This document shows, piece after piece, positions 9,452 through 20,678 of a DNA stretch of 38,174 bases. Positions within the stretch are counted from its first letter, which is position 1. Every line of letters starts with the position of its first letter. Location of the stretch: positions 163,655-201,828 of the forward strand of contig JBBHKE010001736.1 in the NCBI GenBank assembly GCA_037447655.1, given 5' to 3'. The DNA is from Zygnema cylindricum. Its lineage: Eukaryota; Streptophyta; Zygnematophyceae; Zygnematales; Zygnemataceae. The notes under the pieces were generated by a model. It was not told where the DNA came from, ran no database searches, and saw only the letters and a list, made by a program, of their open reading frames with translations. The translations under genes and the position numbers were made by a program.

Positions 9452-11465
9452 AAAGATTACGAGAAAAGAATGAGATTTAGAGGTGGAAAAGGAGAAAAGA
9501 GTGGTAAAATTTGAGAATCGATCGGTAGAAAAAGGAGATGAAATGGGAAAAAATGCGATGTGGGTGAAGGGGAAAAGATAATAGAGTGGATGGAAAAAAA
9601 GAGAAAATTTATTTATTTTGTTTGTTTGTTTTGTTGCATGCGCGCTACTCTTAGAAATTTGCTCGGCTTCTGTGAAAATATGTGAGAGAGATTTTTTTTG
9701 AAGACTGAATTATCTGCCTGACGTTTATTTAAATGCGCGGAAACATCATCGATTCTTTAAGATGATCGACATTCGGTGACTTTTGTTAAAATTTGAGAGA
9801 ATACGATCGTTTTTCCGATCAACACGGTTCTCCTGAATGCATTCAAGTTCAGCCACTCGCTGTACATTTTGCATCGGTGGATAAGACAAAATAGCCGTAC
9901 CGTACTGTAAATTGCTGAAGAGCATATAAATATATAGAAGCAGTTTTTTTCAGGATCCTGCTTTCGCTAAAGAATAGTTTGAGGTAAAAATTTTAGATTC
10001 AAGAGAGGAAAGGTGTTTGTTGTATTGTATTTTTTGATGTTTTATGTCCCTTGGTATAAAAGATCTTAATAGCCTTTTAAACGACATTTTCAGAATTTTT
10101 GAGAATATCTTGTTCTCCAATCATCTGGATGTCCAATAGAAATTAAACTAGATAGAGGATCAAATCCAGGAAAGTTTTTGTTAAATGCACATCAAAGCGT
10201 CTGCTGCGCTCAAAATGGGTTCAAATAGACTTTATCTTGTAAATAAGGTATTTCGTAATAATTATACTTTCACTGTCTACTTTCATGTATGCTTGATTGT
10301 TTTTTTTTTTTCTTTATTTGATTTTTCGTTTTTTCCTTTATTGGTGAAGTTTTTTACCCGTTGTCTTGATTATCAATTATTATCATTCTTCGAAGAAAAT
10401 GAAACAATGTTTACTTGTCAGTGCTCCTTAAAACATTTTGAAAAAAAAGGTTTTTACTGTTAATCCTTTGTTGTTTAATCGTCCAAATAATAGGGATTGT
10501 AACCCATTTCCCCATATTTAACTGTTTTCCTTACTTTGGACATAACACACCTCGTCGCTTTGTTTTTTTTCACGTCTGCTGGAATTAAAAAAAAAAAAAA
10601 TAGAGAAGAAGAAGAGAAGAAAAGAGAAAATGCTGTAATGCCTTTTAATAATAGAAACAATAAGTAACATGAGTAGAAATTCCTGAACTGAAAAGTTAAC
10701 GTAATATCTTCTTGGTGATCTTCCATTTTTTATTTTAATGTTCTCATTATTCTTGTTCATAATTATTCTTCTCAGTTTGCACCAGAATTGATCGACAATT
10801 CTGGTTTTTGGTTGTCCTTTTTCCGGCAGGTAATTCTGGCCACCCTTATTTTCACCTCTGCTTTTTTGGTTGGCGACCATCATTTACCATTTTTTTCTTC
10901 CAAACAGTATCACTCTTTTCCTGTTTACTAGCTTAAAAAAAAAACTGTTTGTAAATTGCTGCAAAAATCTGAAATGCGTAGGAAATTCAGTTTCCGTAGA
11001 AATATATTCTTTCATTCATAAACCAGTAGAGATTCAAGTTAGTGTTGAAAGTATTTCAAAGTAGTACAAAACTACTTTAACATTATCTTTTAGTTAGTTC
11101 GTACAATTTCCCTGGCCCAGAAAGTACAGAATTTGCCAAATTTGGTCTAGCATACGCATTTGAACACATTGGCTTATTTGTAAGAATTAAACATTCGTAA
11201 GAATCTGAATGTCCGACTATTTTGCCAAATTCTGTGCTTATTAGGTTAGGGAATCTGTGCGAACAAACTCAAAGATAAATGTTGAGGTAGATTTGTCGTG
11301 GTTATGAAGAAACGTTTGGAAGATTTAATTGTTTTGAATCATGCAACCTTCTTTGTACAGTTTTTCTCTACAAATTTGTATGAATTGGGTAAACGACAAA
11401 CGACCAGTTGAAAAGTCTGTGGTTAGAGAGATTAGCCCTCCGTCGTGGTCATATCAGTCCTCTTA
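9452..11465. other. Intergenic, AP2/ERF 3' flank; no gene recognised
   Basis: AT-rich sequence follows the stop codon, including the probable 3' UTR (purine-rich for about 150 bp, then T-rich). ORFs here are short, T-rich and without recognisable domains. No RNA gene or TIR pair was seen. Confidence 0.6.
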
Positions 11466-11785
11466 AAGTATCGACATCGTTTAAATGTCGACATCATTAA
11501 AATGTAAACATCGTTAAAATATTAAAATCACTTCAGCTTTGACATCATTGGAATATCGACATCATTAAAATATGGACACCGTTAAAATATGGACGTCACA
11601 TTAAATTATTACATCGTTACAATGTCAACATCATTAGAATATTAATGTCATTGAAATAACATCATTAATACATTGACATCATAAATATGTCAACATCATT
11701 ATCATGAAAATATCGTCATCGTAATATCGACAGCATTTAAATATAGACAACACACTAAAATATTCACGTCACATTAAAATATGTG
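11466..11785. repeat. Degenerate 17-bp minisatellite
   Basis: Units close to CGACATCATTAAAATAT repeat about 18 times with substitutions and small indels (for example TCGACATCATTAAAATG, CGACATCATTAAAATAT, GGACACCGTTAAAATAT, TCAACATCATTAGAATAT). The last units drift towards GACGTCACATTAAAATAT. No gene lies in it. Confidence 0.85.
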
Positions 11786-12110
11786 ACTGACTTCCCTTGA
11801 CTTCCCTTGACTTCCTATAACAATACAACTGGTCCTAGTTAAACACTTTCTCCTCTGACTGTCCTCCATTATTTTTGTAGTTCTGAACATAATGGCCGCC
11901 TCTCCTACTTACATAGAATTAGAAGGCATTAGTACCCTATAAAGAAATATTTCAGAAAACATTTAGGAGCGTTCTCATCCACTCATAGAGTAATTACATT
12001 GAAGAAATTTGCCCTAATATTGAGGGTAAATCCTACAGTTTTAGGGCAAACCGTACGTAAATTTATCCAAAAAACCGAGCGTACAACTTTGATAATCTTA
12101 TCACATTCCG

Positions 12111-12313
12111 TACACCGCCCACCGTTATTAGCGTTAAGGATTTCCTAGTGTTAATGCGAAATTAGAATTAATAATAATAGTGTATTGCAAGGAGACGTGG
12201 CGGATTGTAGTCCACGTCCTTAAATAGTGTCGTTAACACGATTTTGTGATTTATGGCCAAAAAAAGTCGCGACCGAATTATTGTTATTAAATCTAACAAC
12301 GTTGGGCGGTGTA
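12111..12313. mobile_element. TA-flanked MITE, first half of a tandem pair
   Basis: The left end TACACCGCCCACCGTTATTA and the inverse of the right end (TACACCGCCCAACGTTGTTA) match at 17 of 20 positions. TA sits at both outer ends, as in Tc1/mariner-type elements. The element is 203 bp with no coding capacity. Internal landmarks GACGTGGCG, GTAGTCCAC and GGCCAAAAAAAGTCGCGACC recur in the element at 16604. Confidence 0.85.
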
Positions 12314-12446
12314 CCGTCAACGTGTTATCATAATCGACTCTAAATTAGGTTTTTCAGTGTGGCCCATCCTAAAGTAAGTAGTCTTATTAACATGTTAGGT
12401 CACACTAGAATTAGAGTGGTTAAATTAAACGGCTATGGACAGTGTA
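12312..12446. mobile_element. Second MITE of the tandem pair, sharing the TA
   Basis: It starts at the TA that ends the previous element (TACCGTCAACGTG) and ends in GGCTATGGACAGTGTA. Its interior (GTGTGGCCCATCCTAAAG, CTTATTAACATG) matches the element at 16830-17028, which also directly follows a relative of the first element. It is 135 bp and non-coding. Confidence 0.65.
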
Positions 12447-13545
12447 GTATAGACAGAGGAGAAAGGGTAAACGGATATTAAAACGGAAAGACACATGTGA
12501 ATACCTTTAGAATCATAATGTTGAAAAATATGAAAGTAGTTACAAGCCAAATACCACAGCCAACATTTGAATAGAAAAAAATGCAAAAACAATGTGGAAC
12601 GGAAATGGAATGGAATGTTTTGCTCCTTAAATCGGGCCTAGAATCTAAAGGAAACCAAAGGAAGTGAAAAAGGAAACTGAAACTAAAGGAAGTATTTGTC
12701 GTGAATCATTATTAGTGTTAATAAACTAATTTGGTAAAGGTCTTTTTGGCCTCAGACCACATAATAAATACGAATTATTCTTTTTTACACTTTAATTTCT
12801 TCAAACGGTTTAAAAACAGTCACATCATTTGAATTAGAAGTAAAAAAATCTACAAACTATCCACATTAATATTGTTTACATACCCATTTGCAAATTTCGA
12901 TCCCTTTGGATTTACTTACAAATCCCTGAAGCCATTGCTTTGGAGAATAACATTTTATTTCAATTATTGTTACTAATTGAAACTGTTTCTTATTTAAAAT
13001 AATGTCCATCTTGTTTCTTATATGTTGTTTTCTCCAGATTTGATGAATTGTTAAAAATCGAATAAGGGAGTAAGTGGAGTACAATCGTGTGTGTTCTTAA
13101 GCCATTTTTTCTTTTATCTCTTTCAAGAAAAATTTTTGTCCTAGATTTAACAATTAAAAGACTTTGCTGTTGTAAACTACGGAATGCGCGTTCCACATAG
13201 ATATCCAAAAAAGAGTGTAGATTATTTTCTGACTCATACCAAATGCATATGTTCACAATGGGGCCAAAACGAACCACGGGAAAATTTGCTAAACTTTTTA
13301 GGTTCCAATCAATTTCTTTAACAATGTTTCTACAAAACCTTTGAAAATATATTTACAGAGTAGAACAGGTTTTACAGTTCAAAAATTGAAATCTCCAACT
13401 ATTCCAAAAAGATCTCGCTCCTAAAATAACACATGAGAAGAATAGTCCTAATGGAGAAATCTGAGACAAAATGTTTTGCAATTTAACTTAAAAAAAAAGT
13501 AACAAATTGCAACTTTACTTGATTGCTTATTTTTCTACTTGTTAC
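12447..13545. other. AT-rich stretch downstream of the minus-strand gene
   Basis: No convincing gene. On the minus strand, donor-like GTAAGT (about 12915-12920) and GTATGT occur near a short open frame (PKQWLQGF), so further 3' exons of the minus-strand MCM10 gene may lie here. I cannot join them in phase with confidence. Confidence 0.4.
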
Positions 13546-16500
13546 AAAGTAGGATCTTTTGTCTCCAGGCTCAGTCCTTCCTCCTCGTTTCACTTTTTTC
13601 ACCAAGTCCACTATTCCCTGCAATTTGCCAGTTGTAAAATCATTCATCTGAATAATTCAAAAGATAATTAAAAATTTTATCTTGTCCGGGACTCTTTAAT
13701 GCCCTAACGATTATAACTATGTTTAACAATCACCATATCATTGGTTGGAGCTAGAATGAAAACCTCTACGTATAGAAAATCTCAATTATGGTGACCAGAA
13801 CAATTTATGGCTCACGGTCACACAATAAAACGGAACATATACAAAAAAAGGACAATCCACAACCTTCCTTTCATTAAATGCAATAAGAATAGATATTTTG
13901 AGCAGTGGAAACCTGTCTTGTTTCCATGTCTTTCCGGCCATTGGAGGAGAGGGTGAACCAAACTGAGATTTTTCTCCAAGTAATTCAAATTACTTTTTCG
14001 CCGATTTTTGTCCAGATTTTACAATCCAGATTCAGATTCAATGAATGTCAATGTATTTTACTATTTATAACTTAGAAACTGTGCATTTATTCATCGACAA
14101 ACTTTGCTTCCTGTGCCGGTCACTTGTCAAATTGTTACTCATAGTTTGTTCGTGAATTTATTACTCACAGTTGTACCCTCGACCTCGATTTATCCACTCG
14201 CTTTCTTCATTTGTGTTGGAAAATTTTGTTGAGGAACTCCAGGCTGTTTCAGTACATTTCCAGGCCTCACATTTTTGCCCATAACAGACGAATTTTGACG
14301 AGAAGCTATGGCGCTATATCCTGCCGCTGTACACCCACAAATGAACATAGTTATGGTCTATATAATGCATATGCATATGATGTTTATAATAAATACATTC
14401 ATAGTGTGAAAATATACACCCACAAATTAACAGAGTTATGGTGTGTATAATGCATGTAACTGTCATGTTTATAATGCGTAAAATGTAGTGTGACACTATC
14501 CACCCACAAATTAACAGTTATAGTGTATATAATGCACATATTTGGGATGTTTATAATGCATACATTCATAGTGTGTCACTTTGTACCCCCGAATTAACAG
14601 ACTTCGTCCATATAATGCATATGTTTATGCTGTTTATAATTCATATGTTTATAGTGTGTATCATCAGATCCGGTGATAGCGACTCAAACGCAATCTCAAA
14701 CTCATATGGGATGGTCGTAGTGCGAGTTTACATCAGTATAGACAAAACTTAAAGGCTTTATTTCATGCTCCACTGCTCACTATAGTCGGTCTGGACTCGT
14801 TCATTTCGTTGCCATGTTTGGGGGGCAACTCGTGAATTAATGTGGACCAGAGTGAGTATAACCCCACAACTTGTGATCACCAAAACCCATGGAGGTCCCT
14901 TTCAAAGTACATAAATTGGCACTTACCGTACTTATTCCCATCCATCTTGTGACCATACTACACATATCGAGCGATTTAGATTGAATTATCAGTTTTGTTG
15001 GCAACATTATGACCCAAATTATTAGAAAAAATCTGTTGATAGTACGTCGAAGTGCTAAAGGTCCATGTAATAGTACAAATCTTGCTGCATAATGAATTAG
15101 AAAATATTTTTCAACATCGTTTAATTCACAGAAACAATAGTTGTCATCTAACATCTCAACCACTGAACAGGCCTATCAACAGAAAGACCACGGGCTTCTC
15201 GTCCGCTTAATAGATAGGTGATTTTGATAAATCATTAAGTTAATGAAAAATGGTCGTTCAACATTAATATTTTTGTGTTTTCCCAAAGGATTAAGAAAAG
15301 TATCGAATTCCAACTTACCTGCTTCACCCTTCATCCTGGCCACTGCTCTTGCCTGCAAAAAAGGAAAGAAAAAAAAAAACAGAAAAAATAGCTAAGCAAA
15401 TAATTTCGATTTTACAAAAAAAACTGACGCAAATTTTTCAAAATTGTAAAGGCGACGATGAGGTTTTCCCAAAAAGTAAAAGAAGAGACTCTCTGAGACG
15501 AGAAGAGCTTCGAAATGGGTTTTCCATGACATCACAAAAAACAAGAGTAAGAATTAAACTTGCATAGAAAATGGCCATAAAATGAAGATAATGGAGCTGA
15601 GTCAATAATTGCTGAATTTACAAAAAATCTGACGCAGTTTTCCAAAACCGAACAGACGAAATGGACGTTTTCCCAAAAGAAAGAAGCAAAAACTCGAGAC
15701 GAGAAGAGCTTCGAGATGGTTCTCTCACTATATCACAAAAAAGAATAGTAAAAAAAATACAAAATTGCATGGAAAATAGCTATGAATATAATATTTGAGT
15801 GAGGAAAACGCATACCAAAGCACTCCCTATGGGTGGACGAAGAGTCTGGGCTCCGTGTTCCAAAGGCTTTTCCGATTCAGCTTTTTTTCTATTATTTATG
15901 TTTGTCGATGGAGCAGTTTTATTTTCTTGCGTTATTTTCGTCCAGGCACCTTCCATTTCTGGTCTCGCAGAGGGTCCTCCTCCCACTTTTCCTCCTTTTT
16001 CTCCATTTTTCATTTCTGTTTTGTTTATGTTGGTACCTTGAAAATGGCTGCGGACATTTCCACAATACGAAGGGAAAAAACGATTGAATCCAAAATATTA
16101 TAAACAGGATCACAACATCGATTAGTAAAAAGTCAAAAATTCATCCAACTCTATAACAAGTAAAGTTTCAGCAGGCTTTTGCGATAAAAGTGATGCTAGT
16201 TTTCACATTTTCCTTTTCCCTGTTCTTTTAATTACTATGTGAACACCGTAACAAGTAGAAATAAGATGCATTTTGAACCTAACACAAGCCATGTTAGAAT
16301 GAGTTTTCACAAAAAAAAAAAAAAAAACATCCTGCAGTTCTCTAGAAATTGTAAATTTACCTCCTTTGGAGGTTGCTGCTTCTTTTAACTTCGCTAGGAT
16401 TAGCTTCTCCAGGAGGTTCTGGTTTGAACCTTTTTAAGGGGTTGCTGTAATTATCTGCATATCAACGATTATCACATATAATGATGATCAATTTTCACGA

Positions 16501-19500
16501 GCAAAGTACAAACTGAGTGAGTTATGTAGTCATCAACATGCTTTTGAAAGAAGTAAGCCTTGTTATTTCTTGCAGAGTACTACCAGGAGCTTGATGCATT
16601 TGCTACACATCCCATCGCTAATAATGTAAAGCAAATATTAAGATCAAAACAAAATTAGTATTGTGATAATATAATATTGTGCAGACTGACGTGGCGAACT
16701 GTAGTCCACTCCCTCACACACTGTTATGAATTTTATTCAACAACCCTCTTATTAATAAGTGCGATTTTTGGCCAAAAAAAGTTGCGACCTCACCAGTGTC
16801 ATTAACACTAATAATAGTGATGGGCAGAGTACCCGTAAAACGCTGTAGAATTAGTGCATTATTAGCGTTGAAGCAGATTGACTATCAACCACACTAATTA
16901 TGTTTTCCTAACTGGCTCATTCTGGGCCACTTGACTAAAGAATGTTATTAACACTAATTTGTGCTTTTCGGTGAAGAAAACCGGCAATTGAATTAGAGCT
17001 ATTAACACTAATAGCGACTTATGGTGTACCTTTCCAATTGGTTGTTGACACAGGTGGAGTCTGTCCAGCAGCAAGCATAAGAAACCGAAGTCCTTGCGAA
17101 TGAGCGCGAGAAGTGATCAGCTCAGGTTTCCTGTGTTGACAAATCCCGAAAAAAAAAAAAAAACCAGAAGAATTAAATTATTTTTTTGCCATTTTTATCC
17201 AATACAGACAGCTCCATCCTATGGTTCATGTTGGTCTCGACCGTTGAAATGGCATGTCCTTGTCCTCCTTAAATTCACTTAGTTCTTCTAGGATTTTTTA
17301 CCGTCATGTTCTTCCCCTATCACATTGTTTCTTCATGGCTGGCGGTTTTTTTTTAATCACATATTGTCCCATTTATCACACCACAGTAGCTTATAGCACA
17401 CATAAAAAAAAGCTTGATATGACAAAGGCTAAGTATTAGATAGACGCCGTTATTTTTGGTGTTGTCCATCATCAAATCCTCATCAAATCCTCTATGAGCT
17501 GTTTATGAAACTGTTTGAATCCTTCCCAGGACTGAATTTGCCTTTATTATATTGGAGTTCTGATATAAGCGATGTTCAAAGGCAGAATATATTGTAAAAA
17601 GTTTCTTCTTACTTGAGCATATTTTGCATTTCTTCCTTCGTGACAATTTTGCATGGAGGTTCTTTCTTCTCCTCTTTCTCCTCCTCCAAACCCACGGAAT
17701 TGCGAATAAAGCTCTTCTTGCCATTGTAAAGTACAGAATTCGCCAAGTTTCTGCACTTTAAAGAGTTTTTTAGAGATTTCTTTACCAGAATTTCTAAATT
17801 GTTGCACTGACAGGCATTCACACACTTTTCTGGTATGAAGTGTTTGTTGACATCATCACATCTTTGTGTATATAGCAGATGCTAACATATTCGTTTGCCA
17901 GTACTGCTTAATTGCACCTTTATCGTGAATGTAAAAAACCCTGTAGACATCTTTAGAGTATATTTGCTGGAAAACATAATGTAACATAAAGCTTACCCTC
18001 CATCTAGTTCCATGCGTGCACTCCGTAAGCGTTCCATGACACTCTGCTTGAAAATAAACGGATGGTAGTTGACAGACATACCAATTAATCTCATCGTTAT
18101 ACTGCCAGGCTTACACGTCTATAAATCAGTAAAACGAACAAAATTATAAAGATGGTCTTTAAAGAAACAGTAACACCATGCTAGGCTGCAATACACGGTA
18201 AGCAGAAAAAATTGCTTGTAGAAAGATTTGCAGAATACTGCCACAGTATTTGCAGAAAATTGCAGCAAATTGTGCAGAATTAGTTGCGAAAATGTTTCCA
18301 ATAGATCAGATAATTGCAGCAATAATTGCAGAAATATTTGCGGAAACACATGCAACAATGTTTGCAAACATATTTGCAAAAATATTTGCAGAAACAATTG
18401 CAGCAGAAATATTTGCGGAAATATTTGCAGAAATAGTTGCAGAAACTTAGTGTCCTAAGTTTGGATCCCACAATCCAGCAGAAGCTGCATGAATAAGAAA
18501 TATGGAGCAATTCCATCACAAAGTGCTCAGCTTACCGTATGGTGATACGAACAGTATTCTCCTTCACGCCTGCATTAGCACGCGAATATAAAATCAGTAC
18601 TGGAGTCAAACAAAAAAAAAACATATGGGAATAATTGGTTTCCTCTATTTTGAATTACTAACACCTTTAATTTCAAAAAATTGTCCCTACGGAAATGATT
18701 CAGGTGAGATGCTCTAGAATTAAAGCTACTTGAATTCTTGAAGGGACAATCTTACAGCCTAAATCCTAGCACTTTGAGAGAGCAGAAAAAAAAACAGAAA
18801 AAAAAAACCAATAACAAAACAAAACAAAAATATAACTATTCCATCAGCTGGAACTGGCACCTGTTCACCCAATTCTTGCAGGGATTTCCAGCTTTGGTTT
18901 CTGCAGGGCAGAAGCCAAAGTCTTTTGATTTTCCAAGTTTCAAAAGTTGTTCGGCTTGGTTCACTTTTACACCGGTATTTCTCCATCCCTGCAACAACAG
19001 ATCTAAGACCTCCACATTCATCTCTCTGAAGATTCTTTTTGGAATATAATGAATATATCAAACATTGACAAATATCTGTAAACATGTGCAAAAGTTTGCA
19101 GATATGTGCAAATATGTGAAAATATCTGCATAAACATCATCTGCAAACATCTAGAAATAGAAATATCTGCAAAAATCTGAAAAACTTTTGCTGATTATGT
19201 GCTACTAGATTTAATACTCCTCATTGCACTCTTTTGGTTGTTCAAACTTTGTGAAGGGAGGATAATGATTATAAGTGTTGGTAATGATTGTAAGTCAGTT
19301 CCCATATGACGAGTTTACCAAACAAATACCACTCACAGCATTCACCATTGTATAGCATAACAAAAATTCTGCTAAAAAAATCTTCTTAAGTTTTTTTGTT
19401 TCTGGATAGGTTCCCGTATCAACGATTCTTTAAGACTTGGTCAGCAATTTTGACCTGTCACCTGTGCAAATTGTCGTTCTCAGTCTTTTGCCATCATCAC

Positions 19501-20647
19501 AAAATGATAAAAAAATGATCAGCAAAGTTCAATCTGAAGCTTTCAACCTCATTGGATTCATTTGCTGATCAAGTCTAGCGTTGATAGACAAAAGACAAAG
19601 ATGTTACACTATTGTTTTTTTCCAAGATTGAGTGTCAAATTCCTATGACTCCTGGAAATTCAAATTTTGGTGATGGGCACCTAATTTACAAGAAAGGATA
19701 TACACAATTTGCACACGCACGTAAATGGCTTTAAAAAACAGATTTCGAAGCTAGAGGGTGAAATTCATGAGTATGAGGGTAGGTCAGTTAGTTAACAAGC
19801 ATATATGATGTCTAACTGTCAATATGAAATCATTTGCACTAACTAAATGCATGCATCAAAATGATGGTCTGATTAAGATTTCATTCAAGATTTAGGACAA
19901 ATAAGTCAAGATTTATGGCTTGTATTACCACAAATACATAGGAGAAACACACATACCCAAAGTTGAGCATTCGTAATGGCGAAAATGGTGCCTTCTGCTT
20001 CCTTCCAGTGCTCGGTGAAAGCTTTGCTCACCAACAATACATTGAGCACATTATTTCTCAGGTTAGAGAAGGTCCATACAGCGGATGTACCCCCATTATC
20101 GTTCTTCATTGGTTTTGATTTCTTTGTGAGAACTCCAGCGGTTACCCACGCCCCACTCACATCACGCATTGTTGCTGACCTGAAAAGCAGGCACATGTTC
20201 TCATCTGTTTATTAAGGGTTTTTTAGAATGCACTGAGTTTTTTATAGGACTTTCATAGTAGAAATTAGTGTTATCCAAAGCCATATTTTCGAGCTATTCA
20301 GAAAGCTACTTAAACTAATTTAAAATTATTTAAGGACTCCTACAAAAATTCATGTTTTCGGCTGATTTTTTTTCCAAGTATTCGTTTTTTTAGTCTTTCC
20401 TTTTATTATTAAGCTTATCACAACAAACGGAAATGTGAGTGAGACCAAGACGTCTAGCTTTGCTCTGCCATCGTCATCTAAAGTTCATGTGACATTCAGT
20501 GACGAGTTTAATCACTTCAATGTGTGTGAACGAGATAGAGGCGAAAGAGGGAGGGAGGGAGGGAAGGAAGGAGGGAGGGAGGGAGGGAGGGAGGGAGGGA
20601 GGGAGCGAGGGGGGAAGGGGGGAGAAGAGGAAAGGAGGGGAGGGAGA

Positions 20648-20678
<31 letters not shown>

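Noticed and set aside
17613-17830. Longer MCM10 exon starting near 17829 with a CEC zinc-ligand reading
   Set aside because: A small exon at 18536-18569 supplies the EYCSYH part of the finger. The acceptor at 17751 then joins in phase to give the family motif GGNL.
18224-18450. Possible CRISPR-like array
   Set aside because: The units are contiguous 12-mers with no unique spacers, in a eukaryotic intron.
18228-18458. Cys/Asn-rich ORF suggesting a metal-binding or secreted peptide
   Set aside because: It is produced by a 12-bp repeat that keeps frame, inside an MCM10 intron.
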